64,000 nt of DNA from Amoebidium appalachense (GCA_963693365.1 CAVNZM010000008.1:9672001-9736000), one strand, 5' to 3'; counted from the first letter of the stretch, positions 55,751-64,000 are shown. Program-made: numbers and translations. Notes: generated by a model from the letters alone, not told the origin.

Positions 55751-55811
55751 TCTCCCGATATCTCCAGATCGATCTCCCGATCGAAATCCAACATCGGGAG
55801 ATATCGGGAGA
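55751..55811. repeat. Perfect 15-bp hairpin after the helicase gene
   Basis: TCTCCCGATATCTCC (55751-55765) is exactly complementary to 55797-55811, and GATCTCCCGATC lies in the loop. Further ATCGGGAGA-type motifs follow at 55889-55913. It could end transcription or mark an origin for the adjacent helicase. Confidence 0.7.
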
Positions 55812-56058
55812 TAATGATTGGTTAAAAGTCACGTAACTTTGCAGTTTTTCTAATTGATTTCTTACTGCTTCTATATAAGGTTATTTTATCGGGAGAATCG
55901 GGAGGTCGGGAGAGGGTTTGAGCTAAGGGGAGGTCAAAAAACGGAGCCATTTGATTGGAGGATAGGGTGTTTTGGGGGTTGCGATAATCGACATCAGAGA
56001 ACCCCCGATCAGTCCAGATGGTTAATATTTTTTTTTTATCCAGAGTTTACAGTGAAAC

Positions 56059-56529
56059 ATGGAGGCGCAACTAGCCTTTGTGTGTGATTGGGAGACTTGT
56101 AAAATGCCTTTTGATAGTAATGCAGCACTCAGGCGACACACTCTCACACACCTGGGTCACCGTCCTCATGTCTGTTCGTGGCCAGGGTGCATAAGAAGAT
56201 TTACACAGAAACACTCGTTCGAGGTTCACTATCGGCTTCACACGGGGGAAGCACCATACCAATGCAGTTGGGATGGGTGTAAAGCTGTGTTTAGATGTAA
56301 AAGCCAACTAAAAATGCACCAGTACAAGCACACAGATGCAAGAGCATTTAAATGCACATGGGATGGTTGTGAAGCCAACTTTAATAGTAAAGACGCACTC
56401 GTAGTGCACATGAATCGCCACACTGGAGACCGCCCATACCAATGTAAGGAACCAGGCTGCCAGGTGTCATATCGCCAGCGAGCCAGTCTCTGGTATCACA
56501 TCCGAAAACACCATGTCGACATCCAATAA
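56059..56529 (+). CDS. C2H2 zinc-finger protein, five fingers (TFIIIA-like)
   Basis: 156 residues, almost entirely five Cys-x4-Cys-x12-His-x3-4-His fingers with TGE/TGD-type linkers. Repeated Cys-x-Trp-Asp/Pro-Gly-Cys units give the TFIIIA/ZFX-like look. DNA or RNA binding is expected. TATATAAGG at about 55872 is the only TATA-like motif upstream, 187 bp away. Codon use is more A/T-rich than in the zinc-finger gene at 53120, so the two are unlikely to be a recent duplication. Confidence 0.8.
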   Translation: MEAQLAFVCDWETCKMPFDSNAALRRHTLTHLGHRPHVCSWPGCIRRFTQKHSFEVHYRLHTGEAPYQCSWDGCKAVFRCKSQLKMHQYKHTDARAFKCTWDGCEANFNSKDALVVHMNRHTGDRPYQCKEPGCQVSYRQRASLWYHIRKHHVDIQ

Positions 56530-56718
56530 ACGTTAGAGACGAGCAAGCAGGTCTTGCACTTAGTCTGAAAACAGCTTTCAAAGCTACCGCGGCGGGGCAT
56601 GGGGGGCTGGGAGTGGCTGGGGGTGGCACACTAAGCATGGGGCCGGGGAGGACGGGGAGGCACGGTGGCTCACCGGCGGCTCGCTTGGGCTTGATGTTTT
56701 TTTTTTCTTTGTGCTTAT

Positions 56719-56838
56719 ATGATGGCCGACTACGACGAGGCGTCTGTCAGAGACAGACTAGCACAAATGGGGGATCCGCACACGTGTCCTGGCTTGGGAG
56801 GGTGTGTCCATGTTGATGTAGGGCGCGATAAGAGTTGA
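56719..56838 (+). CDS. Possible 39-residue ORF
   Basis: ATG-ATG start after CTTATATG. The short acidic peptide (Ala-Asp-Tyr-Asp-Glu-Ala-Ser) has three Cys/His-bearing positions in Cys-Pro-Gly-Leu-Gly-Gly-Cys. It ends 5 bp before the 3' end of the Fic gene on the other strand. Too short to be sure. Confidence 0.2.
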   Translation: MMADYDEASVRDRLAQMGDPHTCPGLGGCVHVDVGRDKS

Positions 56839-56843
56839 CGGCT

Positions 56844-57641
56844 TCATTCCAAATCCAGGGCGTTGCACACCGAGACCAGGTTTGCCCTTGCGCAGTCCAG
56901 CACGAAGGCCGCCAGCTCGGAGTAGTCGTGGGGCGGCGGCTGGCTCTGCGCGGCCAGCAGCAGCGAGTGGTAGCGCTCGCGGGACCTGCGGTCTGTGTAC
57001 AACGAGAGGGGAACGGCAATATAGGGCGAGAGCAGCACGCTGACCAACAGACGGGCGACGCGCCCGTTGCCGTTGCTGAACGGGTGGATGTAGAGGAACT
57101 CCCCGAGGAAACGGGCGGCGACCTGTATGGCACCGAGAACGTCATTGCAGCCTTGGAGTTCGGTGCGTGTCCTTTCGAACAGACGCTTGAGAGCCTCTTC
57201 GATCTTGAACGGTGCAAGGTACTGATGACTGCAGCCTGCGGGAAGCGCAAAGCGCACCCGATACCGTCCAGCGCTATCGAGCAGCCCGTCCATGACCTTG
57301 CGATGGACCTCCCTAGCGAGCTCCACCGTAAACGTGCCTGGATCAATCCCCTTCCAAACCCACGGTGTGGGGAACAGCTCGCGAACTGATGTAACGACGT
57401 TTTTCAGTTTCTTCGATGAGCGCGTGTGTTCGGACATTTCATCGGGGCAGGAGATCAGCCTCTCAATATGTTCGACTGGGACCTTTTCGTTTATTTCCAA
57501 TTCCATCAGGTGCTTGATGTATAACACTAGGTGGTGCGTTGTGTATCCCTGCATGAACAAAGCGCTGCTCTTATCGTTATCCAAAAACGTGCGCACCAGG
57601 TGGAGGCAGCGCACAACCGCCCCTTCGCTGAGTTGAGACAT
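56844..57641 (-). CDS. Fic-domain protein (AMP-transferase family)
   Basis: 265 residues from ATG 57641 (a TTG-led extension to 57710 exists). The Fic signature His-Pro-Phe-Ser-Asn-Gly-Asn-Gly-Arg-Val-Ala-Arg is complete at 186-197, including the catalytic His and the Gly-Asn-Gly anion loop; Asn replaces the usual Asp/Glu, a substitution found in active and altered Fic proteins. Upstream, Gly-Arg-Tyr-Arg (125-128) and the Ala-Pro-Phe-Lys-Ile-Glu-Glu-Ala flap follow the family plan. Fic enzymes move AMP or other nucleotide parts to hydroxyl side chains. No clear inhibitory helix motif was found. A role in changing a host or partner protein is inference. Confidence 0.85.
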   Translation of the reverse strand: MSQLSEGAVVRCLHLVRTFLDNDKSSALFMQGYTTHHLVLYIKHLMELEINEKVPVEHIERLISCPDEMSEHTRSSKKLKNVVTSVRELFPTPWVWKGIDPGTFTVELAREVHRKVMDGLLDSAGRYRVRFALPAGCSHQYLAPFKIEEALKRLFERTRTELQGCNDVLGAIQVAARFLGEFLYIHPFSNGNGRVARLLVSVLLSPYIAVPLSLYTDRRSRERYHSLLLAAQSQPPPHDYSELAAFVLDCARANLVSVCNALDLE

Positions 57642-57734
57642 CACGGTGTTGAACCGACAGATAAAGTACCACAAACTATCAAAATCGACCTTTACGTCAC
57701 ACGGCAACAACCCGGCCCATATCCACCTGCGCGT

Positions 57735-58640
57735 TCACCACCCTGTTCTCCTGCCCCCGCCCCCTACCCAGTCCACCGATTTCTCCACAAACCAGAGAGA
57801 ACACGGCAGTGCCCATGAACGTTTGGCCCGCATTTTGCTAGAGAACAGCATCGCCGGTCCCCCCCATGTCTCCCGGAACCCAAGAGAACACCATGGCATC
57901 CCCAACCATGTCTCCCGGATCCTTGGAGAACAGGTGCCGGGGGTGGACCCTGTTCGCCGATTGCTTTTTCCTAGGAGCGGGGCCTGGGGGCATGAGGGGC
58001 ACGCGAGGCACGGATGGCACAGTGGTCTCACGGGTCTGTGTGCCACAGGCGCCCCCCCCAGGCCCCCCCAGGCCCCCGGAACAGGCAACGCGGAACCACA
58101 ACTTCGTTCCAAAGCAGCGCCAGATGTGCCAATAAACGGCCAAAGCAGCGCGCAGTTGGCTACCCCGCTATTCGATCTGATTGGTCGAAAGCGTTCAAGA
58201 TCCTGACCAAGGTTTCAGAATCTGTTTGTAATCGTTGAAAGGACTATTTCTTCGCGATTTCTGTTTGAAATGTGACCGAATTGTTTATAAAACTATCTTG
58301 AATATGAAATTGGGTATAAAACGTTTGATTTTATTCTTATGTTTGGTTCTAAGGGATAGAAGAGAAAAAGCCATCAGCTGTCATTGAAAAATCTTGAAGC
58401 ACTGGCATTGCCTGCTCTTCGCGGGATCTGATTGGATCTTGAATTGGGTGTGATCCAATCCCCAGCAGCCAATCGTGCAGTTTGGTGATCTGGATCTGAA
58501 AGCATTCTCCCAATCAAACGCGTGACTGGATATCATTTCGTCAGCATCAGTTGGGAATTGGCTTCTAAGGGCACGGCACAGCTGATAGGGTGTCACTTTC
58601 ACACACCTTCTGTAGTGTCAACATCAAAGGCTTTGAAGTC
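57735..58640. other. Stretch without a confident gene
   Basis: GC-rich DNA to about 58120 with open frames on both strands but no domain; it has degenerate repeats of TGTCTCCCGGAACCCAAG and TGTCTCCCGGATCCTTGG. From 58150 it becomes AT-rich and holds many ATTGG/CCAAT motifs, probably the promoter of the gene at 58703. Confidence 0.4.
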
Positions 58641-58702
58641 GCTTGTTAGGTCGCCTTTTACTGATTTTTCGCTTTGCACCCCCATTTCTACACACACACA
58701 CC

Positions 58703-59566
58703 ATGGAACAAGTAGGCAAGCGCAGCTACAAATGGCTGACCGATCACCTTTTCACTAAGAACACCAAGGACAAATACATGGTCAAGTGCCGCGCTTGTGT
58801 CGCTGACATGCACAGCGACCAGATCCCCTCGCATGTGAAGGTGTGCAGGGAATTAAACCACTGCCAGGACGCCATCCTTGCCCTCGTCGCCACAGAGAAC
58901 GCCGTCGGGCCCGCGCGCGACAAGGTGCGTCCGTTGGTCACGGAGTTCGGGGGGTGCGCCGTGGCTGCACAGTCCGTCGTGCCGGGTCTGCGCCAGTACC
59001 TGCAGCAGCCTGGGCGCAACGTCGTGGGCGCGGCTAAAGCACGGGCGGTGGCGCAGGCGCTCCACGACATGGCAGAGGCGGCTCGGGCTGTTAAGGACGG
59101 GTATGTGGGTTTTTGGTCGGCGGAGGATGCTGTGGAGCGCAACAAGCAAGCGCTGCGCCATCGGATTGCCGAACGTGTCCACCGCCGCCAGGGCGGGGAG
59201 GGGCCCGGCCAGTTCGCCTACGTTCCCCGCCCCCCCGGTTCTCCCCGTCCAAACCTCGTCCCCTTTGCGCTCACACCCGGGGAGCTTGCAAGTGGCAACG
59301 TGCTCCGGCAGTGCGAGATATTTCTGTTTGATCGAGTGCAGAGGGATCCGAAGTACCCTCCCGGGAAACGTATCGACTCGGACGATGTGTGGGGGGCGGA
59401 GGAGAGAGACTCTGCTCTTGCGGCATCGATCGATGAGTGGGCGGTGGAGGTTCCCGTTTGGTGGGATGAGGGCAACCACTATTTTGTTCAGGACATGGAG
59501 ATGATTGAGCAGCGCCTGCGGGAGGGGTATGATTGGGTGATGAAGGTTGTTGCGGAGCTTGAGTGA
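58703..59566 (+). CDS. Protein with N-terminal CCHC (BED-like) zinc finger
   Basis: 287 residues from ATG 58703; the 20 codons upstream in frame lack another ATG. Cys29-x2-Cys32-x11-His44-x3-Cys48, preceded by aromatic residues (Tyr-Lys-Trp-Leu), resembles a BED-type finger as in transposase-derived DNA-binding proteins. Residues 50-165 are Ala/Arg-rich helices. The C-terminus has Pro-Pro-Gly and Trp-rich acidic segments. No catalytic domain seen. GC content is high, as in neighbouring viral-like genes. Confidence 0.65.
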   Translation: MEQVGKRSYKWLTDHLFTKNTKDKYMVKCRACVADMHSDQIPSHVKVCRELNHCQDAILALVATENAVGPARDKVRPLVTEFGGCAVAAQSVVPGLRQYLQQPGRNVVGAAKARAVAQALHDMAEAARAVKDGYVGFWSAEDAVERNKQALRHRIAERVHRRQGGEGPGQFAYVPRPPGSPRPNLVPFALTPGELASGNVLRQCEIFLFDRVQRDPKYPPGKRIDSDDVWGAEERDSALAASIDEWAVEVPVWWDEGNHYFVQDMEMIEQRLREGYDWVMKVVAELE

Positions 59567-59595
59567 GGGCTGAGGGGGGGGGGGGGGGGGGGGTT

Positions 59596-59735
59596 GATGG
59601 GGTGGTGTTAGCATGAGCTAGATGGGGGTTGGTTTGATGGGATGGTGTTAGCATGAGCTAGATGGGGGTTGGTTTGATGGGGTGGTGTTAGCATGAGCTA
59701 GATGGGGGTTGGTTTGATGGGATGGTGTTAGCATG
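59596..59735. repeat. 40-bp tandem repeat, 3.5 units
   Basis: GATGGGGTGGTGTTAGCATG plus AGCTAGATGGGGGTTGGTTT repeats at 59596, 59636, 59676 and 59716, right after a G run and 57 bp before the N gap. The repeat probably broke the assembly. Confidence 0.9.
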
Positions 59736-59792
59736 GGAGGGCTTGGAAGTTGTTTGATGTGCTTCCGGGAGAAGTTCATGCACGAAATAAAC

Positions 59793-60292
59793 NNNNNNNN
59801 NNNNNNNNNNNNNNNNNNNNNNNNNNNNNNNNNNNNNNNNNNNNNNNNNNNNNNNNNNNNNNNNNNNNNNNNNNNNNNNNNNNNNNNNNNNNNNNNNNNN
59901 NNNNNNNNNNNNNNNNNNNNNNNNNNNNNNNNNNNNNNNNNNNNNNNNNNNNNNNNNNNNNNNNNNNNNNNNNNNNNNNNNNNNNNNNNNNNNNNNNNNN
60001 NNNNNNNNNNNNNNNNNNNNNNNNNNNNNNNNNNNNNNNNNNNNNNNNNNNNNNNNNNNNNNNNNNNNNNNNNNNNNNNNNNNNNNNNNNNNNNNNNNNN
60101 NNNNNNNNNNNNNNNNNNNNNNNNNNNNNNNNNNNNNNNNNNNNNNNNNNNNNNNNNNNNNNNNNNNNNNNNNNNNNNNNNNNNNNNNNNNNNNNNNNNN
60201 NNNNNNNNNNNNNNNNNNNNNNNNNNNNNNNNNNNNNNNNNNNNNNNNNNNNNNNNNNNNNNNNNNNNNNNNNNNNNNNNNNNNNNNNNNNN
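59793..60292. other. Scaffold gap of exactly 500 N
   Basis: A round 500-N block is the usual placeholder for joining contigs. Order, orientation and distance across it are not shown by sequence. Confidence 0.95.
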
Positions 60293-60426
60293 AGCTGTGT
60301 GGTCACCTTGGAATCGGGTTCGGCCATCGAATTGCTCAGGAGCACATATTCATCCTCCACTCTACCGCCCGCATCTCGGCTGTATCCACCCATCCCCGCC
60401 TGCACGTTACCCCCGTCTGCCCCCAT
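60293..60426 (-). CDS. Partial ORF cut by the gap
   Basis: ATG 60426 opens a frame of 44 codons into the N block: Gly/Asp-rich start, then Glu-Asp-Glu-Tyr-Val-Leu-Leu. It starts 31 bp after the end of the preceding minus-strand ORF, in keeping with the packed cluster. Product unknown. Confidence 0.4.
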
Positions 60427-60456
60427 GCTCACGGCTGCCCGACGTGGAACCCTCCC

Positions 60457-60684
60457 TCACGGTAGTGGCCGCGTCTGCGCCTGCCGAACTGCACCCCCCA
60501 CGCCCTGCTTGTTCTGCTGTCTCTGCGCATTTGCCTGCTCTCCCCCTTCCACAAAGGCCTTCATCTCGGCGTAGATCTTGGCCCGGGACCCGGAGTACGG
60601 GGGCATGCGGGCGTGCCGGGCGTGCGCGACGCACGCCGCCCGTCGCTGTCTGAACCCCGCGTGGCCATTAGTGAGTCCCACCAT
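60457..60684 (-). CDS. Small basic ORF, 75 residues
   Basis: ATG 60684 is 9 bp after the stop of the A16/G9-like gene. Arg/Ala/His-rich N-terminus, then an acidic-amphipathic Lys-Ile-Tyr-Ala-Glu-Met-Lys-Ala-Phe helix and a Gln/Ala-rich tail. Another frame is also open here, but this one has the ATG close to the upstream gene. Confidence 0.45.
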   Translation of the reverse strand: MVGLTNGHAGFRQRRAACVAHARHARMPPYSGSRAKIYAEMKAFVEGGEQANAQRQQNKQGVGGAVRQAQTRPLP

Positions 60685-60693
60685 TTTATTGGA

Positions 60694-62137
60694 TCAACCA
60701 GCTCCCAGCAGCAGCAGCACGAGCGCCACCGCGATCACCAGGCCCCAGTACGCCGCGGCGTTCGCGTGCGCCCAGGCGCTTGCCGACCCCAGTGGTGTTG
60801 GGGCAGGCTGTGTCGGCACAGGCGGCGCAGGCGGGTTCTGCGAGTCCTTTCCAGCCTCCCCAGGCACACCGGGTACGGCCGGAGCCCCGGGCTCTGAGGG
60901 CTTGTTGTCGGGGTTGGTGTTGGTGGTGGTGGCACCCGACTCCTCCTTGCCGATCTGCATGAGGCACTGCTGTACCTGCGTGGCCTGGATCTTGGCGTCA
61001 GTGTTCTCCGTGACCTCCATGGCCTGGTTGCAGATCTGCACGTTGAGCGCCGTGCACTCCTCGTTCTCCATGTCGCGCGTCTTGTAGCCCTGCACCTTGC
61101 ACACGGCGTGGTGGCACTGCACGCTCCAGCCGAACTTCTTCTTGAGTGTGGCGTGGTCCATTCCCGCCGGCAGCGGCGCAAAGCACCCGCACGTGGGATC
61201 ATTGACCCCGGCCTCGGTCTTGCAAAAGAACTCGGCATATGCATTCACAGCGCTGTCCTGTGTTGCCGGGAAAAGGTAGTTCTTGTCCATGCGAGCCTGG
61301 TCGTGCAGCGGAACCACCGAATCGTCCCGCCCGCGCGAAAACTCGAGGAGGTCGCGCAGCCGCAGCGGCCTAGCGGTGTCCCAGTTCTGCTCTCGCTTGT
61401 AGTCAAACTTGTACAGCAGGTAGCGGTCGTGCATGCGCAGGAGGCTCACGGGCCGCATGGTGTGGTCGTTTCCCTTGGCCAGCTCGCCGCGGTACTGGAC
61501 TCGCAGCTTGGACTGCTGCAGGGACACAAGGTGGCGGTGCGGGGCGCGCAGCCAGTAGTCCGGGTTCCAGTACTTCTGGTAGTCGTCCCACTTCCAGTCC
61601 TGGTTCTTCCTGGAGGCCGAAGGGGCGCACATCTTGTCGCCGGGGTTGTACGTGGGGAAGGCCGGTTGGTCGCTGAGCGCCACGTAGTCGGCCGGGCACG
61701 TGAGCACCTTGAGCCGGGTGGCGTTCTGGCGGGTGCTGGCCGGGCACCCAACGGCCTGTGCGTCCTCCTGGATGTCTGCCAGGCTGGGGGTGTAGCAGAA
61801 TCGCGGGTCGTCGTAGATCAGACACACCAGGTCCGAGTCGACGGGGTTGTACTCGGGGTCGCCGTGGTTTCGCCTGCAGCCGGCGGGGTCCTCTGCGGTC
61901 GCACACGAGGCCCACGACACAAAAGAGACGGCCTTGTATTTCGGGAACGCAGGGTGTGGCAGGGGGGAACTGGAGCTTGAGCGAGGGCATGCGCCCACCG
62001 TGGTGCGCCCACTCGTTGCCGAACTGCCAGTCCCACAGTTGCTTTCGGTACTCGTCCCAGCGCACGAACTTCCACGGGTAGTCCGGGTTCTCCTTGAGAC
62101 GCTCGATGTCGTCCTTTCCCCAGGTGATGTTGGCCAT
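60694..62137 (-). CDS. Cys-rich, C-anchored virion membrane protein, A16/G9-like; one frameshift
   Basis: ATG 62137 opens a frame rich in Trp and charged residues for about 57 codons; near 61962-61967 (a G6 run on the plus strand) the coding pattern passes to the frame that ends at 60694, a one-base surplus. The main part (over 400 residues) has many Cys, a Cys-His-His-Ala-Val-Cys motif, a Cys-x7-Ile-Cys-Asn-Gln motif and, after a Pro/Thr-rich stalk, a C-terminal hydrophobic helix. This plan matches the poxvirus A16/G9/J5 (PF03003-like) proteins kept across nucleocytoviruses, which in poxviruses belong to the membrane-fusion complex. The family call is from Cys spacing and anchor only. The broken frame means either a pseudogene or a homopolymer error. 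Confidence 0.55.
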
Positions 62138-62891
62138 CAGTTACCATCCTCCCCATTAATTTGTGCACGCCGGGCCTGCAGCCAAAGCAGCGCGCGGGCG
62201 GCCAGGGCACCAGCCACGCCGCCCAGCAGGGGGCCCCAGGAAGAAGATCCACAGGTGCTTGAGGTCGTGGCTGTCGCCAAACGTGGCCGCCGCAAGGCTG
62301 CGTGCGGGGTTGATGGAGCAGCCGGTGACAGTGACCAACAGCATGTGCATGAGAAACACCACAGACCCGATGGCGAGAGGGGGAAATGACGGGCGCGACG
62401 TCCTCAAGCTTGGGATGCTTGCATGCCAGCGACACCGTAAACACCAAGAACGCCGTGGCGAGCAACTCCATGGCCAGGGCCTCGGCCTGGGTGGTCCCGC
62501 CGACAAGCCCGTTTGTTCCGAACGAGCCGTGGAGGGCGGGAGGCATGCCGGCCCGCAGCAACGCCGTGCCCACGATACCTCCGGTAAACTGGGCGGTGAA
62601 GTAGAGCGGGAGAAGCACGGGGTCCAGCCAACCGGCGGCAACCATGCCCAGAGTCACCGCCGGGTTGACGTGGGCACCCGACACGGGGCCCAGCACGGCC
62701 ACCAGCCCCCCAACAACACCCCCGAACCCGGCGGCCACAGCAAGGACGTCAGCGGCCGATGATGCACCGTGTGAGGTTTCACCCGTGGCCATGGCGATGC
62801 CGATGGCGGTGAAGGTGAGCAGGGCGGTGCCGCAGAACTCGGCGATGAAGGTGGGTGCGTTGTGCAGGAGGAAGGACTTCACGCTCTGCAT
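62137..62891 (-). CDS. Aquaporin/glycerol facilitator (MIP family) with two frameshifts
   Basis: ATG 62891. Both channel signature motifs are present: Gly-Ala-His-Val-Asn-Pro-Ala-Val in the first half and Cys-Ser-Ile-Asn-Pro-Ala-Arg-Ser in the second, with the expected six hydrophobic helices, but they lie in different frames. Shifts map to G5 runs at 62379-62383 and 62229-62233, each one base too long. With both accounted for, the length would be about 250 residues, normal for the family, and the stop (62137-62139) overlaps the ATG of the next gene by one base (TGATG). MIP channels pass water or small solutes through membranes. Compact overlap and orientation tie it to the viral-type cluster. 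Confidence 0.8.
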
Positions 62892-62926
62892 GGTTGAGTG
62901 TGGCACACATTTTGTGGGGTGGTGGT

Positions 62927-63757
62927 TTATTTGGACTTTTTGAGGATCTCGCGGGGGCGCTCTACCAGCATGCCAAGGGAAGTGTGTGGGGGGACCAGGT
63001 GGATGATCTCGGTGGCGCTCTCCGTGGTGTTGTACGGCTCGCTTAGGAGCACCACGGAGTCGTACCCACGGGCCCGGGCCTCATTGATGAGGTCGAAGTC
63101 GTAGAAGTCAAAGTAGCCCGTTCCAACAATGGAGCTGTAGTGCGCGCCGCTGCGCATGAGCTCGACGAGTCTGTCCACCTCGGCCACGTAGTGCTTCTTG
63201 TTCTGCGTTTTGGAGAGCACCTGAGACACGAAGTACTGGTCGCCCGGATGGAAGGACTCTTTGGTCAGTCGGTTGTGGAAGTTCCAGTTTAGCTGCACCA
63301 GCGCGTCCAGCTTGGTTTTGGCCACCAGGGGGTTGGCCAGGTTCAGGTACAGGGCGGTGGTGTCTGGGGCGGCATAGTAAAAGGTATAGGTGGGGCCATT
63401 TGGTGCCTTGCGTACGTCACTGGCCCGTCCGAACCGCATGACCTCCACGTACCCCCTGCTAAACGACTCCAGTTTGGGAAACGGCCGCGTGGTGCACGTC
63501 GTCGAGGGCTCACGGTACAGCTTGTCCCGCCTACAGAATTTTGGCGGGTTTTTAAGAAGGAAGTAAGCGTTGCGCCTGCGCAGGTCGAATGGGCAGCTGT
63601 CGGTCTTGTGCACGGCCTTCATGTAGTGTGGGTTGCAGCGGCTGGCCTTGAGCTTGTCGTAGCTGAAGACGCGCTTGCGGGCGCTGCTGTTGAACAGGTG
63701 CTTGTACTCGGTGATGGGCCGTAGCGGCCTGCGCTCACGCGTGCTGGGTGCGTCCAT
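62927..63757 (-). CDS. Uncharacterised 276-residue protein, possibly ADP-ribosyltransferase-like
   Basis: ATG 63757 is 8 bp after the stop of the previous ORF; the frame extends upstream without ATG. Basic, Cys-containing N-terminal half (about 1-110), then a globular half with Thr-Phe-Tyr-Tyr, Leu-Tyr-Leu-Asn-Leu, a Tyr-Phe-Asp-Phe-Tyr-Asp-Phe aromatic run, Gly-Tyr-Asp-Ser-Val-Val and a late Thr-Glu-Ile-Ile-His segment. The Tyr-Asp-x-Val ... Glu-Ile-Ile pattern recalls the last strands of ADP-ribosyltransferase folds, but the resemblance is weak and no function is asserted. Confidence 0.65.
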   Translation of the reverse strand: MDAPSTRERRPLRPITEYKHLFNSSARKRVFSYDKLKASRCNPHYMKAVHKTDSCPFDLRRRNAYFLLKNPPKFCRRDKLYREPSTTCTTRPFPKLESFSRGYVEVMRFGRASDVRKAPNGPTYTFYYAAPDTTALYLNLANPLVAKTKLDALVQLNWNFHNRLTKESFHPGDQYFVSQVLSKTQNKKHYVAEVDRLVELMRSGAHYSSIVGTGYFDFYDFDLINEARARGYDSVVLLSEPYNTTESATEIIHLVPPHTSLGMLVERPREILKKSK

Positions 63758-63764
63758 CGTGTTG

Positions 63765-63974
63765 TCAGTTGGCCTTCTTTTTTTGCTCGGGGGCCACCGC
63801 AGCCGCCTTGGCACTGCGCGACCGGAAAATCTCCTCGTACATCTTCTCCATGGACGGCCGCGGGGTCTGCTCGGTCACCTCCCTGCCGTTGAGCTGCAGG
63901 TACGTGATCAGTTGGGCAGTGGAAAGGTGGTCGGCCAGACCCACGTGTGGGGACGTGCGGGCGTGCTTGCGCAT
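63765..63974 (-). CDS. Small hypothetical protein, 69 residues
   Basis: ATG 63974, stop at 63765-63767, followed 8 bp later by the next gene. A helical middle (Leu-Ser-Thr-Ala-Gln-Leu-Ile-Thr-Tyr-Leu-Gln-Leu) and a C-terminal Lys-Lys-Lys tail. It is the first gene of the visible minus-strand cluster; anything upstream lies outside the window. Confidence 0.55.
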   Translation of the reverse strand: MRKHARTSPHVGLADHLSTAQLITYLQLNGREVTEQTPRPSMEKMYEEIFRSRSAKAAAVAPEQKKKAN

Positions 63975-64000
63975 GTTCTACAGGAGGGGGAACAATTTAC

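Noticed and set aside
59733-60653. ORFs running through the N block
   Set aside because: They exist only because N is translated as unknown residues.
61108-61980. 290-codon plus-strand ORF
   Set aside because: Antisense shadow of the Cys-rich A16/G9-like gene; GC-rich DNA keeps the opposite frame open.

Overview
The window is nuclear DNA of a eukaryote. Genes in the first 41 kb are split by GT-AG introns stuffed with poly-G/poly-C runs, (CA)n, (CT)n, (GA)n and (TA)n. I could assemble three spliced host genes exon by exon with consistent phases: a six-membrane-segment protein of the rolling-stone type (+, 4337-9867), glycogen synthase of the animal/fungal GT3 class (-, 29498-19957) and a mitochondrial EngB/GTPBP8-type GTPase (-, 40963-32663). 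A fourth minus-strand gene leaves the window at the left edge, and one intronless gene for a secreted Thr-rich protein lies at 14931-15752. The gene set suits an opisthokont protist. Giant-virus-like DNA beside such genes would fit an ichthyosporean like Amoebidium, but that species guess is inference.

From about 42.4 kb the DNA changes character. Genes become intronless, short and GC-rich, and are often preceded within 50-110 bp by a TATA box of the form TATAAAAGC. Products include a superfamily 3 (D5/DUF5906-like) helicase and a standalone paralogue of its N-terminal region, two multi-finger C2H2 proteins, a protein with a duplicated domain and a C-terminal MYND finger, a Fic-domain protein, a CCHC-finger protein, small coiled-coil or basic proteins and a small tail-anchored membrane protein. 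After a 500-N scaffold gap (59793-60292) comes a tightly packed minus-strand cluster: two small ORFs, a Cys-rich C-terminally anchored protein resembling the poxvirus A16/G9 family of nucleocytoviruses, an aquaporin, and two uncharacterised genes. I read 42.4-64 kb as endogenised nucleocytovirus-like DNA next to host genes. The two sides of the gap may not be contiguous.

Repeats are prominent. Three copies of a short TIR element with 9-bp target duplications lie at 3.36-3.89 kb. An interspersed family sits in introns and intergenic DNA. A 92-bp tandem array (42.4-43.3 kb) has an inverted partial copy at 48.3 kb, and together these bracket three coiled-coil genes and a 22-bp satellite. Several other minisatellites are present. 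Homopolymer G runs reach 65 nt. Three +1 frameshifts in the right-hand viral cluster all lie in G5-G6 runs, so sequencing error and decay cannot be separated from the sequence alone.

No tRNA, rRNA or CRISPR array was recognised.
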